A DNA stretch of 64,000 nucleotides, taken from contig NZ_POUT01000011.1 of NCBI RefSeq assembly GCF_002890915.1, positions 52,710 to 116,709 of the forward strand. Reading direction: 5' to 3'. The notes beneath the pieces are model-generated. The model searched no databases and was not told where the DNA came from. It worked only from the letters and a program-made list of their open reading frames with translations. Position numbers and translations under genes: made by a program. This document shows, piece by piece, positions 1-8,776 of this stretch (positions within the stretch are counted from its first letter, which is position 1; each line of letters begins with the position of its first letter). The DNA comes from Stutzerimonas stutzeri. Lineage in GTDB: Bacteria; Pseudomonadota; Gammaproteobacteria; Pseudomonadales; Pseudomonadaceae.

Positions 1-1
1 G

Positions 2-952
2 GGCGGCAAGCGCGGCGCTCGAATCGGCGTGGCGGATGCTAATCGCTCGATGGTGGATGCCGATCTCGACCTTCGACGCCAAGGATTACGTGCAGATGTG
101 ATCCAGGCATTCTTCGCCGCCCTGCGCGCCCAAGAAGGCATGCGACTGGCCGAGGCCTCTCTGTCATTGGCCGAACGGGCTGCTAAGGTCGCCGATGCAC
201 AGGTCGATGCCGGAAAAGTTTCGCCAGTGGAGGCGACGCGCGCCGATATGCAACTGGCGACCGTACAACTGGACCTGCGGCGAGCACGCCAGGAATGGGA
301 CAACGCTCGACAGATGCTAGCGCGCCTGCTCGGGACCGACGCACCGGAGTTTGGCAGTTTGCTGGGCAGTTTCGAACACCTGCCAGATGTGCCTAGCGAA
401 TCTGCATTATTGGCGCGCGTGCGTGAGAGTGCCGATATGCGTAGGGCTCTGCGCCAAGTGGCCTTGAGTGAAGCCGAGCTGGGGCTTCAGCGAAGCCAGC
501 GCTACCCGGACATAAGCGTCAGTATCGGTAGCCAGTACGACGAAATCGAGCGTGAGCGCGTCAACCTCGTCGGCCTCTCTGTTCCGCTGCCTTTGTTTGA
601 TCGTAACCAAGGCAATGTTCTGGCGGCCGCACGGCGGGCGGAACAGGCGCGTGATCTTCGCAATGCGGCCGAGCTGCGTGTGCGTGCGGAGATCCAACAG
701 GCCCTGCGCGACTGGCGCACCGCACGTGCGGACGTCGAGGAGATACGCAACCGGATTCTGCCGGCGGGACAGCGAACCGTGGAAGCGGCAACGCGTGGCT
801 TCGGTCTGGGCCGCTTCGCATTCCTCGACGTGCTCGACGCACAGCGTGCGCTGATCGATGCACGCACGCGCTATCTGCAGTCATTGCAAGCCGTGGTCGA
901 CGCCTGGGCGCGTATCGAGCGGCTGTACGGACCTACCACTACCTTCGAATGA
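2..952 (+). CDS. czcC: CzcC-type outer-membrane factor of a metal RND efflux system, 5' partial
   Basis: Outer-membrane channel subunit of a tripartite cation (Co/Zn/Cd) efflux pump. The reading frame is open from base 2, and the residues before the first in-window start (GGKRGARIGVADANRS) look like normal CzcC sequence, so the true start lies upstream of the window. The visible part is the TolC-like two-repeat helical domain with a long coiled-coil stretch (LAERAAKVADAQVDAGKVS) and a conserved C-terminal FLDVLDAQRALIDAR. It overlaps the non-preferred early start of the adaptor by four bases (ATGA) and is the first gene of a czcC-B-A operon. The family is well recognised; the exact metal is inferred from the adaptor and permease next to it. 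Confidence 0.93.
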   Translation, partial: GGKRGARIGVADANRSMVDADLDLRRQGLRADVIQAFFAALRAQEGMRLAEASLSLAERAAKVADAQVDAGKVSPVEATRADMQLATVQLDLRRARQEWDNARQMLARLLGTDAPEFGSLLGSFEHLPDVPSESALLARVRESADMRRALRQVALSEAELGLQRSQRYPDISVSIGSQYDEIERERVNLVGLSVPLPLFDRNQGNVLAAARRAEQARDLRNAAELRVRAEIQQALRDWRTARADVEEIRNRILPAGQRTVEAATRGFGLGRFAFLDVLDAQRALIDARTRYLQSLQAVVDAWARIERLYGPTTTFE

Positions 953-993
953 CCGAAACGCCGCCATTACGTATTGGCGGTGGGGGAGCTTGC

Positions 994-2301
994 ATGAAAA
1001 AACAGACGGGAATCGCTCTGGCGGTCGCTTTGGTACTGCTGACCGGCGTTGGCGTAAAACAGGGCTTCGTTCTTGAGGCGCAGGCCAGCGATAACAAGGC
1101 TGAGCACGCCGAGGATGGCCACGCGCATGAGGATGGAGAAAGCGGTCACGAGGAATCTGAGAACGACCATGGGGACGAAGACGGTCATGACGCTGAAGGC
1201 GATGGCCACGGCCATGGTGACGAAAGCGGTCATGGCGGTGAGGAGGACGAGCACGGCAACGAAACGCATGCCGAAGGTGAGATTGAGCTTTCCGAAGAGC
1301 AGATACGTGCCGCAGGCATTCAGCTAAGCAAGGCCGGACCGGCTGAAATCGGCTCGTCTGTATCTTTGCCGGGCGAGCTGCGTTTCGACGAAGACCGTAC
1401 CGCACATGTCGTGCCCCGTGTGGCCGGCGTTGTCGAATCGGTTTCGGTCAACCTGGGTGACCAAGTGAAGAAGGGCCAGTTGCTGGCGGTTATCGCCAGC
1501 CAGCAGCTGTCCGAACAGCGTAGTGAGCTGGCTGCCGCCGAGCAGCGCCTCCGACTGGCTCGCATCTTGTTCGAGCGTGAGCGCACCCTGTGGCAGGAGC
1601 GTATCTCTGCAGAACAGGACTATTTGCAGGCCCAGCAGAGCCTGCGCGTAGCAGAAATCGACTTGCGTAATGCCCAGGAAAAAACCCGGGCGCTGGGCGG
1701 CGGAAGTGACGCCGGTGTGGGTAATCGCTACGAGCTCCGTGCACCTTTCGATGCAGTGGTCGTCGAGAAGCATATTGTGCTGGGCGAACGTGCAGATGAA
1801 ACGACCAGCGTCTTCACTCTGACTGATTTGTCGCGGGTTTGGGCCACGTTCAGCGTACCTGCCCGTGATTTGATGCGCGTAACCGTCGGCCGAGAAGTCG
1901 AAGTTGTTGCCGGCGAGCTAGGCGTGCGAACAATGGGGAAGGTCGCCCATGTGGGCAGCCTGCTGGGCGAGCAGACGCGTGCCGCGACAGCCCGCGTGAC
2001 CCTGGCCAACCCCGATGGGGCTTGGCGTCCCGGTCTTTTCGTGACGGTCCGAGTTAGCGCCGACGGACGTAGTGTTCCGGTCACGGTTCCAGTCGAGGCG
2101 GTCCAGACCGTCGAAAACGCGCCGACGGTTTTCGTTCGCACGCCGCACGGCTTCCAGGCGCACCCGGTTTCGCTGGGCCAGCGCGACGAAAATCGCGTGG
2201 AAATTCGTGACGGATTGCAGGCCGGCCAACAGATCGCGACCGCTGGCAGCTTCATCCTGAAATCCGAACTCGGCAAAGGCTCCGCCGAGCACGTTCACTG
2301 A
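994..2301 (+). CDS. czcB: CzcB-type periplasmic adaptor (membrane fusion protein) with His/Asp/Glu-rich metal-binding segment
   Basis: Links the inner-membrane pump CzcA to the outer-membrane channel CzcC. I take the ATG at 994 (435 aa) rather than the in-frame 949, because a GGGGGAG ribosome site sits just before it and the protein then begins with a lysine-rich hydrophobic signal/anchor (MKKQTGIALAVALVLLTG). Residues about 30-90 are extremely rich in His, Asp and Glu (repeats such as EDGHAHEDGESGHEE), as expected for periplasmic Zn/Cd/Co binding. After that come the barrel-sandwich/lipoyl halves, a coiled-coil hairpin (about 165-220) and the beta-barrel. The stop is 19 bases before czcA, so one operon is likely. 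Confidence 0.93.
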   Translation: MKKQTGIALAVALVLLTGVGVKQGFVLEAQASDNKAEHAEDGHAHEDGESGHEESENDHGDEDGHDAEGDGHGHGDESGHGGEEDEHGNETHAEGEIELSEEQIRAAGIQLSKAGPAEIGSSVSLPGELRFDEDRTAHVVPRVAGVVESVSVNLGDQVKKGQLLAVIASQQLSEQRSELAAAEQRLRLARILFERERTLWQERISAEQDYLQAQQSLRVAEIDLRNAQEKTRALGGGSDAGVGNRYELRAPFDAVVVEKHIVLGERADETTSVFTLTDLSRVWATFSVPARDLMRVTVGREVEVVAGELGVRTMGKVAHVGSLLGEQTRAATARVTLANPDGAWRPGLFVTVRVSADGRSVPVTVPVEAVQTVENAPTVFVRTPHGFQAHPVSLGQRDENRVEIRDGLQAGQQIATAGSFILKSELGKGSAEHVH

Positions 2302-2320
2302 TCCTCCGGATACCTAACTC

Positions 2321-5300
2321 ATGTTCGAACGTATTCTTCGCTTCGCCATCGAGCAGCGCTGGCTAGTGCTGCTGGCGGTCTTGGGCATGGCGGGCGTCGG
2401 GGTTTATAGCTATCAGCGCTTACCTATCGACGCTGTGCCCGACATCACCAATGTACAAATTCAAATTAACGCCGCAGTCCCAGGCGCGTCGCCGCTTGAA
2501 ACCGAGCAACGCGTTACCTTCCCCATCGAGACGGCGATGGCCGGCTTGCCCCACCTGCGCCAGACACGTTCATTATCGCGCTCCGGGTTCGCTCAGATCA
2601 CCGTAATCTTTGATGATGGCACCGATCTCTATTTCGCCCGGCAATTGGTGAGTGAACGGCTGCAGGCCGCGAGCAACGAGCTTCCGCAGGGCGTGGAGGT
2701 CACTCTCGGTCCCATCTCCACCGGCCTGGGGGAAATCTTCCTCTGGACGGTCGAGGCCGAGCCCGAGGCGCGCCGTCCTGATGGTCAGCCCTACACGCCG
2801 ACCGACCTGCGTGAAATCCAGGACTGGATCATCAAGCCGCAGCTGCGAAACGTTCGAGGCGTTGCCGAGATCAACACGATCGGTGGCTTCGCCAAAGAGT
2901 ATCAGGTAGCGCCCGATCCGAAGCGCATGGCCGCGTACCGAATCACTCTGGAACAACTTGTAGTTGCGCTCGAACGTAACAACGCCAACGTCGGCGCCGG
3001 CTTCATCGAGCGTAATGGCGAACAATTGTCGATCCGCACACCCGGCCAGCTCGGCTCCCCCGAGGACATTGGCAATATCGTCCTGAGCAACGCAGGCGGT
3101 GCGCCCGTGCGGGTACGCGATATTGCCGAAGTGGGGATCGGTCGCGAGCTGCGCTCTGGCGCGGCCACCGACAATGGACGCGAGGTGGTCCTCGGGACCG
3201 CCTTTATGCTGGTGGGAGAAAACAGCCGTAGCGTGTCGCAGGCAGTCGCGCAGCGTTTGGAGATTATCAACCAGAACCTGCCAGAAGGCGTGAGCGCCAT
3301 AACGGTCTATGACCGGACCGACCTTGTTGACAAGGCCATCGCCACGGTTCGCAAGAACCTAATCGAAGGCGCGATCCTGGTTATCGCCGTGCTGTTTCTG
3401 TTCCTCGGCAACCTGCGTGCAGCCCTAATCACAGCGATGGTCATCCCGCTTTCCATGCTATTCACCTTCACCGGCATGGCGACTAATAAGGTCAGTGCCA
3501 ACCTCATGAGTCTAGGGGCACTCGACTTCGGCATCATCGTCGACGGTGCGGTGGTCATCGTCGAAAACGCAATCCGCCGGCTTGCCCACGCCCAGGAAAA
3601 ACATGGCAGGATTCTGACCCGCAGTGAGCGTTTCCACGAAGTATTCGCGGCGGCCAAGGAGGCACGGCGTCCGCTGATCTACGGCCAGCTGATCATCATG
3701 GTGGTCTACCTGCCGATCTTTGCGCTCACCGGTGTCGAGGGGAAGATGTTCCACCCCATGGCATTCACGGTGGTAATCGCACTGTTGGGCGCCATGATTC
3801 TCTCGGTCACCTTCGTACCCGCTGCTGTTGCCCTTTTTGTCACCGGTAAAGTGCAAGAGAAGGACAACCGCCTGATGCGTGCCGCGCGCAATGGCTACGC
3901 ACCGGTGCTCGACTGGGTCATGCGTCATCGCACATTGGTATTCAGTGGCGCCGTGGCTAGCGTGCTGCTGTCTGCGCTGCTGGCCATGCGAATGGGTAGC
4001 GAGTTCGTTCCGAGCCTCAGCGAGGGTGATTTTGCGCTTCAAGCTCTGCGCGTTCCAGGGACCAGCCTCTCCCAATCCGTGGATATGCAGCAGCGGCTCG
4101 AAAAGGCAATTGCCGAACAGGTCCCGGAGGTCAAGCGTACGTTTGCCCGAACCGGCACCGCAGAGATCGCGGCTGACCCTATGCCGCCGAATATTTCGGA
4201 CAGCTATGTGATGCTCAAGCCCAAGGAAGAATGGCCAGATCCGGACAAATCCCGCGAGCAGCTCATTGAGGACATCCAGAAGGCGGCCGCATCTGTACCA
4301 GGCAGCAACTATGAGATGTCTCAGCCGATCCAGTTACGCTTCAACGAGCTGATTTCCGGAGTTCGCAGCGATGTGGCCGTTAAGGTGTTCGGGGACGACA
4401 TGGATATTCTCAACAAAACGGCTGATGACATCGCGGCGATACTTCAGGACGTACCAGGCGCGTCCGAAGTAAAAGTCGAGCAGACAACGGGCCTCCCGCT
4501 GCTGAGCGTCAATGTGGATCGCGACAAGGCGGCACGCTTCGGACTCAACATCGGCGATGTGCAGGATACTGTCGCAGCTGCGATCGGCGGACGGGAAGCT
4601 GGAACCTTCTTTGAGGGTGACCGCCGTTTCGACATCGTTGTTCGTCTTTCCGATACGCTGCGTGCCGATCCGGATGTGCTAGCTCGCTTGCCGATTCCGG
4701 TGCCGGCGGTGGCGGGCGCAGCTAGCGACCGAATCGACTTCATCCCGCTGGCTGAAGTTGCCACGCTGGAATTCGTGCTGGGACCGAACCAGATCAGCCG
4801 TGAGGATGGTAAGCGTCTGGTTGTGGTGAGTGCCAACGTTCGGGGGCGTGACATTGGCAGTTTCGTCCAAGACGCGTCTGCGGCAATCGCCGAGCGAAAC
4901 CCGGTAGCGCCCGCTTATTGGACGACCTGGGGTGGGCAATTCGAGCAGCTACAGGCTGCCGCCAAGCGCCTGCAGCTGGTCGTCCCACTCGCCTTACTGC
5001 TGGTCTTCGTGCTTCTGTTCATGATGTTCAACACCCTGCGTGATGGGCTAGTCGTCTTCACCGGCATTCCGTTCGCGCTTACCGGGGGCATTCTTGCGCT
5101 CTGGCTGAGAGACATTCCCCTCTCGATTTCGGCTGGCGTCGGGTTCATCGCGTTGTCGGGGGTAGCAGTGCTGAACGGACTAGTGATGATTGCTTTCATT
5201 CGGGGGCTGCTAGAGGAGGGCCGGCCTTTATCCGAGGCTGTGCGTGAAGGCGCACTGGTGCGATTACGCCCGGTCCTGATGACGGCGTTGGTGGCGTCGC

Positions 5301-5485
5301 TCGGCTTCGTCCCGATGGCGTTGGCCACAGGGACCGGCGCGGAAGTCCAACGGCCTCTGGCGACCGTGGTCATTGGCGGCATCCTGTCCTCGACAGCACT
5401 GACGCTGCTGGTATTGCCTGCGCTCTATTACACGGCTCTGCAGCGCCGCATGAAACGCAACGAAGAGGATGAGGACGCGAGCTGA
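2321..5485 (+). CDS. czcA: CzcA, heavy-metal RND efflux permease
   Basis: Inner-membrane proton/cation antiporter (HME-RND family, 1054 aa, normal length) that exports Co, Zn and Cd through CzcB and CzcC. The N-terminus has the typical first transmembrane helix and the DAVPDITNVQIQI segment. The transmembrane-4 signature DFGIIVDGAVVIVEN, which carries the acidic residues of the proton pathway and marks the HME subgroup, is intact near residues 400-415. Two homologous halves, each with a large periplasmic loop, are visible. It is the last gene of the czcCBA operon and is followed within 25 bases by a strong terminator. I see no czcRS pair in the window, so its regulator is elsewhere. Confidence 0.95.
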   Translation: MFERILRFAIEQRWLVLLAVLGMAGVGVYSYQRLPIDAVPDITNVQIQINAAVPGASPLETEQRVTFPIETAMAGLPHLRQTRSLSRSGFAQITVIFDDGTDLYFARQLVSERLQAASNELPQGVEVTLGPISTGLGEIFLWTVEAEPEARRPDGQPYTPTDLREIQDWIIKPQLRNVRGVAEINTIGGFAKEYQVAPDPKRMAAYRITLEQLVVALERNNANVGAGFIERNGEQLSIRTPGQLGSPEDIGNIVLSNAGGAPVRVRDIAEVGIGRELRSGAATDNGREVVLGTAFMLVGENSRSVSQAVAQRLEIINQNLPEGVSAITVYDRTDLVDKAIATVRKNLIEGAILVIAVLFLFLGNLRAALITAMVIPLSMLFTFTGMATNKVSANLMSLGALDFGIIVDGAVVIVENAIRRLAHAQEKHGRILTRSERFHEVFAAAKEARRPLIYGQLIIMVVYLPIFALTGVEGKMFHPMAFTVVIALLGAMILSVTFVPAAVALFVTGKVQEKDNRLMRAARNGYAPVLDWVMRHRTLVFSGAVASVLLSALLAMRMGSEFVPSLSEGDFALQALRVPGTSLSQSVDMQQRLEKAIAEQVPEVKRTFARTGTAEIAADPMPPNISDSYVMLKPKEEWPDPDKSREQLIEDIQKAAASVPGSNYEMSQPIQLRFNELISGVRSDVAVKVFGDDMDILNKTADDIAAILQDVPGASEVKVEQTTGLPLLSVNVDRDKAARFGLNIGDVQDTVAAAIGGREAGTFFEGDRRFDIVVRLSDTLRADPDVLARLPIPVPAVAGAASDRIDFIPLAEVATLEFVLGPNQISREDGKRLVVVSANVRGRDIGSFVQDASAAIAERNPVAPAYWTTWGGQFEQLQAAAKRLQLVVPLALLLVFVLLFMMFNTLRDGLVVFTGIPFALTGGILALWLRDIPLSISAGVGFIALSGVAVLNGLVMIAFIRGLLEEGRPLSEAVREGALVRLRPVLMTALVASLGFVPMALATGTGAEVQRPLATVVIGGILSSTALTLLVLPALYYTALQRRMKRNEEDEDAS

Positions 5486-5505
5486 TATTGGTTTTCTCCC
5501 AACGT

Positions 5506-5532
5506 AGGCCAGGCTTGATGCCTGGCCTTTTT
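5506..5532 (+). terminator. Rho-independent terminator after czcA
   Basis: A perfect 9-bp stem (AGGCCAGGC / GCCTGGCCT) with a 5-base loop is followed by a T run. It ends the czcCBA transcript. Confidence 0.9.
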
Positions 5533-5623
5533 ATGAATATCCAATCGAAGCTTCGAAGGGTTCACTGAAAGGATTTGTGGCCCCAATGCGCTGGTAACGA
5601 CTGACGGGTACGTTATCGAGAAA

Positions 5624-5649
5624 CAAAAAAAGCGCCTCGAAAGGCGCTT
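5624..5649 (-). terminator. Rho-independent terminator of the small PtrA-like gene
   Basis: Read on the minus strand, an AAGCGCCT / AGGCGCTT stem with a tetraloop-like turn is followed by seven T residues. It lies 60 bases downstream of the minus-strand gene ending at 5713. The 5533-5712 spacer holds nothing else that I can recognise. Confidence 0.8.
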
Positions 5650-5712
5650 AAATACAGCTTTACCAACGGGATTCGGAAGCTATCGGAGGCGAAGATTGTT
5701 CGGGTGAAGCGG

Positions 5713-5943
5713 TTATTCAGTTTTGGATTCTTTCTTTATTTGCATATTGCTCTGATCCGGGCGCGGATTCTTAGCTTCTAGTCCGTCTATTTTTTCTTCA
5801 CCAGACTCGGTTTCGTGAATCCGTTTTTGTTCTGCACGAAACTTTTCGTTAAATTTCATTGAACGATCGTAGCCGTCTCCTGCATAGGATAATGCGGAGC
5901 CGAAGATTACCGATCCAACAATAATAGCTTTCAACAGATTCAT
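5713..5943 (-). CDS. Small exported protein, PtrA-like (copper-associated)
   Basis: A 76-aa protein with a clear signal peptide (MNLLKAIIVGSVIFGSALSYA) followed by a short charged mature part beginning GDGYDRSMKFNEKFR. The ATG at 5943 is preferred over the in-frame start 24 bases earlier because GAGGG precedes it. Length, signal peptide and a D-R motif just after the cleavage site resemble PtrA-family proteins, small periplasmic proteins linked to copper tolerance in Pseudomonas. The similarity is by eye and the mature part is short, so the family name is tentative. Copper-box-like sequences lie upstream, and its own terminator follows. It is transcribed away from the CDF transporter gene. 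Confidence 0.6.
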   Translation of the reverse strand: MNLLKAIIVGSVIFGSALSYAGDGYDRSMKFNEKFRAEQKRIHETESGEEKIDGLEAKNPRPDQSNMQIKKESKTE

Positions 5944-6051
5944 ATGGGCAGCCCTCGCTAAATTCAAAGTGGCTTGTTGAGCTTTCCCGGTGAGCTCTAC
6001 AGGTTCTAACGAATTTTGCGCGACTGAAGATAACGGCAGTGTGAGCCAAAC

Positions 6052-6128
6052 ATTACATTATTGAAATGTAATCTTCCGCTGTGCAGCTTGAACCACGAAA
6101 GATGATGTGAAGATTACAAATCTGTCAT
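6052..6128. promoter_or_regulatory. Candidate metal-responsive (CopR/CzcR-like) operator sites
   Basis: The 5944-6343 spacer between the divergent PtrA-like and CDF genes contains two dyads. One is a perfect 8-bp inverted repeat, ATTACATT-N5-AATGTAAT, at 6052-6072. The other is ATTACA-N4-TGTCAT at 6113-6128. Read on the minus strand the second is TGACA-N4-TGTAAT, the pattern known for copper-box sites bound by CopR/CusR-type regulators. Direct repetition of ATTACA half-sites upstream of a PtrA-like gene supports metal control. Which regulator binds is inference. Confidence 0.5.
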
Positions 6129-6343
6129 ATTCAGATCATGACAAGGGTTAGCCAGTTATCGGCGTATTGAAGGCAATGGCGCACGAACTCGGGCGATGAT
6201 GGTCGGATTTCTGTCAACGGTTTGGAGGCTGTCTCCGTGTCAGACGGTACAAAGGCACTAGTATATTTATTTGTTGCTATAGACGACCGTTTGGCTTCCT
6301 GTGCTTAGTCTTTTTTTAGATTTTTAAGGGTGGTTAAAAACCA

Positions 6344-7264
6344 ATGGGCCACGAACATAACCATAACACCGAAGCTATAGGCGATAAGCGTCTAATTGCT
6401 GCTATAGGCGTTAACGCCGCATTAACACTGGCACAAATAGTCGGTGGAATACTCTCTGGTAGCTTATCACTCATTGCTGACGCGCTACATAATTTGAGCG
6501 ATGCCGCATCACTGGTTATTGCGCTGATCGCACGTAAGATCGGTCGCAGACCGCCAGATGCATTTAAAACCTTTGGCTATCGACGCAGTGAAACCATAGC
6601 GGCTTTGATCAACTTGGTCACCCTGATCATCGTCGGTCTCTATCTTATTTACGAGGCCATAGGCCGGTTGTTTTCCCCGCAGCCCATTGAAGGTTGGACA
6701 GTGGTCGTGGTCGCGGGAATAGCCTTGGTTGTAGATATCGTCACGGCCTTTCTCACCTACACAATGTCCAAGAACAGCATGAATATAAAGGCGGCATTCT
6801 TGCACAATGTGTCGGATGCGCTGGCCTCCGTCGGCGTTGTTATCGCCGGGACATTGATACTTCTGTATGGGTGGTACTGGGCGGATACTGTACTGACACT
6901 GATGATTGCTGGCTACGTGCTCTGGCAAGGCTTTAGCATGCTGCCTAAAACCATCCATCTGTTAATGGAGGGCGCGCCAGAAGGCGTTTCCGTCGCTGAT
7001 ATAATCAATGTCATGGAACAAGTAAACGACGTCGAGGGCGTTCACCACGTGCATGTTTGGGAAATCGCTGAGCATACAATTGCACTGGAAGCACATGTTG
7101 TCATCAAGAAGGCGAGTCTGCCTGGGATCGAACGAGTGAAGACTGATTTGAAACGTGTACTCCATGAGCAATTCAAAATCAGCCACTCGACACTCGAGAT
7201 GGAGCTAGACGGCAGTGTTTGTCTCGACACCAAGCAGACCGACAATCACTGCAGCGAAGCATAA
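6344..7264 (+). CDS. Cation diffusion facilitator (CzcD/ZitB type) metal exporter
   Basis: A 306-aa inner-membrane Zn/Cd/Co-proton antiporter of the CDF family. A short His-containing N-terminus (MGHEHNHN) leads into six predicted transmembrane helices. The two intramembrane metal-site motifs are present: HNLSDA after the second helix and HNVSDA in the fifth, each supplying His and Asp. A cytoplasmic C-terminal domain carries HHVHVWEI and AHVVIKK, typical of the dimeric metal-sensing tail. An AGGGTGG ribosome site precedes the start. The gene is GC-poorer than its surroundings and sits beside czcCBA, as czcD genes often do. The substrate is inferred from the family. Confidence 0.92.
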   Translation: MGHEHNHNTEAIGDKRLIAAIGVNAALTLAQIVGGILSGSLSLIADALHNLSDAASLVIALIARKIGRRPPDAFKTFGYRRSETIAALINLVTLIIVGLYLIYEAIGRLFSPQPIEGWTVVVVAGIALVVDIVTAFLTYTMSKNSMNIKAAFLHNVSDALASVGVVIAGTLILLYGWYWADTVLTLMIAGYVLWQGFSMLPKTIHLLMEGAPEGVSVADIINVMEQVNDVEGVHHVHVWEIAEHTIALEAHVVIKKASLPGIERVKTDLKRVLHEQFKISHSTLEMELDGSVCLDTKQTDNHCSEA

Positions 7265-7464
7265 GCTTACTATGCGCTACAATTAAAACAAGGTATTAAC
7301 AGAGCGAATAGCCGAATATCACTTATTGGCGCTATGCCCTCGACCTGCGACATATTTCAGGTATATAGATAAGCAGCTCGTCACGATAAAATTCAGCTAA
7401 CTCAAGTGCACCTGCCGCAGGCTGACGCGATAGCAAGTCTCCTAGCCACTACCACTGACAACGC

Positions 7465-7566
7465 TCAGATCCAGCGGCGGACGCGGGCGCGGTAGCGAAC
7501 GAATGATTCGCCGAACAGCGCCTCTAGCGCCCACTCTTCGGGTGCGATCTGGAAACGGTTCATGTA
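7465..7566 (-). pseudogene. 3' remnant of an isoprenylcysteine carboxyl methyltransferase (ICMT) family gene
   Basis: The minus-strand frame encodes YMNRFQIAPEEWALEALFG followed by ESFVRYRARVRRWI and stop. This matches the C-terminal end of bacterial ICMT-family membrane methyltransferases. The similarity starts abruptly at 7566, exactly where the GGGG end of a Tn3-type inverted repeat begins; the preceding residues of the open frame come from the transposon. The gene is therefore truncated by the insertion. The missing 5' part is not recognisable elsewhere in the window. The neighbouring spacer 7265-7464 holds nothing I can identify. Confidence 0.75.
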
Positions 7567-7604
7567 GGGGTTTGGGGAGCAATGGAACCAAAAACCAACG
7601 TAAG
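7567..7604 (+). repeat. Left terminal inverted repeat of the Tn3-family transposon
   Basis: Exactly 38 bp, starting GGGG and ending ACGTAAG, the layout of Tn3-family ends. The inner half (TGGAACCAAAAACCAACG) closely resembles the classical Tn3 repeat. The ICMT reading frame is lost exactly at its outer boundary. Confidence 0.8.
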
Positions 7605-7657
7605 CTCTGAATCCCACCGTAAAGGGGCTTTCCGATCTCCAGCTCACCCGCCAGGCA

Positions 7658-8056
7658 TTACTCTCTGATCAGTGCCTCGATGATCGGGCAGATCGTTCCG
7701 CCGTCTCCCGCATCACATTGCTGCACCAGTTCGCCTAACAGTTGCTGCATGACGACCAAGTCGGCCATCTTCTGCTCGATCAACGCGAGCTTGCGTGCAG
7801 CCCGTGCTCGCGTTTCGGCACAGGCGCACGACTCATCCAGCGTCAGCAGTCCACCGACTTCCGAGAGCGTGAAACCCAGCGCCTGAGCCCGCTTGATGAA
7901 ACGCAGTCGCTTCACCATGTCCACCGGATAGCGCCGATGGCCACCCAAGGGTTTGGCTGGTTCATCCAGCAGCCCGCGTCGCTGGTAGTAGCGGATCGTC
8001 TCGACGTTCACCCCGGCGGCGTCTGCCAGCTTGCCAATGGTCAGCTCTGTGGCCAT
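7658..8056 (-). CDS. merR: MerR, mercury-responsive transcriptional regulator
   Basis: A 132-aa MerR-family dimer that represses, and with Hg(II) activates, the divergent mer promoter. The N-terminal winged helix-turn-helix contains VETIRYYQRRGLL, and a long dimerisation helix follows. The three Hg-binding cysteines are recognisable in DESCACAE, VQQCDAG and TICPII (Cys82, 117 and 126 in the standard numbering). The ATG at 8056 is preferred over the GTG one codon earlier because GGAG lies six bases upstream. It is divergent from merT, with the operator between them. Confidence 0.95.
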   Translation of the reverse strand: MATELTIGKLADAAGVNVETIRYYQRRGLLDEPAKPLGGHRRYPVDMVKRLRFIKRAQALGFTLSEVGGLLTLDESCACAETRARAARKLALIEQKMADLVVMQQLLGELVQQCDAGDGGTICPIIEALIRE

Positions 8057-8066
8057 CACTTTCTCC

Positions 8067-8098
8067 TTGATTCCGTACTTTGGTACGGAGTTTAGAAT
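8067..8098 (+). promoter_or_regulatory. mer promoter and MerR operator
   Basis: The -35 box is TTGATT (8067-8072) and the -10 box TAGAAT (8093-8098), with a 20-bp spacer. The spacer contains the dyad CCGTAC-TTTG-GTACGG at 8073-8088. A stretched spacer occupied by a GTAC-N4-GTAC dyad is the hallmark of MerR-controlled promoters. Confidence 0.9.
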
Positions 8099-8130
8099 AG
8101 CACCTAGGCAATCAGGCTCAGGAGATGGGA

Positions 8131-8481
8131 ATGGGGATGCAACTCACCGGGAAAGGCTCGCTGGTCGCGAGTTCGCTGACCGCCATCGGTGCGTCGGTGT
8201 GCTGTGTCGGGCCACTGGTGCTGTTGGCACTCGGTGTCGGCGGTACGTGGGTGGGCGCTCTGACCATGATGGAGCCACTACGCCCCCTCTTCATCGGGTT
8301 GACTCTACTGTTCCTGGGATTGGCATTCCGCAAGCTCTACCTGGTGCCACAGGTTTGTACGCCAGGTACACCCTGCGCCGATCCGCGCACGCTCGTGCGA
8401 CAGCGACTCGTGTTCTGGATCGTCAGCGTGCTGCTGCTCGGCCTATTGGCCGTGCCGTGGCTCGCCCCGCTGTTCTACTGA
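8131..8481 (+). CDS. merT: MerT, mercuric ion inner-membrane transporter
   Basis: A 116-aa membrane protein that takes Hg(II) from MerP into the cytoplasm. The first helix carries the vicinal Cys pair (SVCCVGPL), and a second cysteine pair lies in the cytoplasmic loop (VCTPGTPCADP). Three transmembrane helices are visible. Three nearby ATGs exist (8125, 8131, 8137). AGGAG directly abuts 8125 and is correctly spaced for 8131, so I choose 8131. It is the first gene of the merT-P-GDCCVxC operon under the MerR promoter. Confidence 0.93.
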   Translation: MGMQLTGKGSLVASSLTAIGASVCCVGPLVLLALGVGGTWVGALTMMEPLRPLFIGLTLLFLGLAFRKLYLVPQVCTPGTPCADPRTLVRQRLVFWIVSVLLLGLLAVPWLAPLFY

Positions 8482-8493
8482 AGGAGATTAACC

Positions 8494-8769
8494 ATGCGCA
8501 AACTGCTGATCGCCGTGCTTTTCGCCTTGCCCTTCGTGGCGCTGGCGGCTCCCCCGAAAACCGTCACGCTCGACGTGCAGAACATGACGTGCGGACTCTG
8601 TCCGATCACGGTCAAGAAGTCGCTGGAGAAGGTGTCCGGCGTGAGTGACGTCCAGGTCAATTTCGACCAGAAGACGGCGACCGTCACCTACGATCCCGAT
8701 AAGGCCCAGCCCGAGGCACTGACTGAGGCGACCGCGAACGCGGGATACCCCTCCACAGTGCAGAAGTGA
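8494..8769 (+). CDS. merP: MerP, periplasmic mercury-binding protein
   Basis: A 91-aa protein with a signal peptide ending VALA-AP and a ferredoxin-like HMA domain. The metal motif is NMTCGLCP, the MerP-type GMTCxxC site. It scavenges Hg(II) in the periplasm and passes it to MerT. A GGAG ribosome site lies seven bases before the start, and merT ends 12 bases upstream. Confidence 0.95.
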   Translation: MRKLLIAVLFALPFVALAAPPKTVTLDVQNMTCGLCPITVKKSLEKVSGVSDVQVNFDQKTATVTYDPDKAQPEALTEATANAGYPSTVQK

Positions 8770-8776
8770 GGTCACG

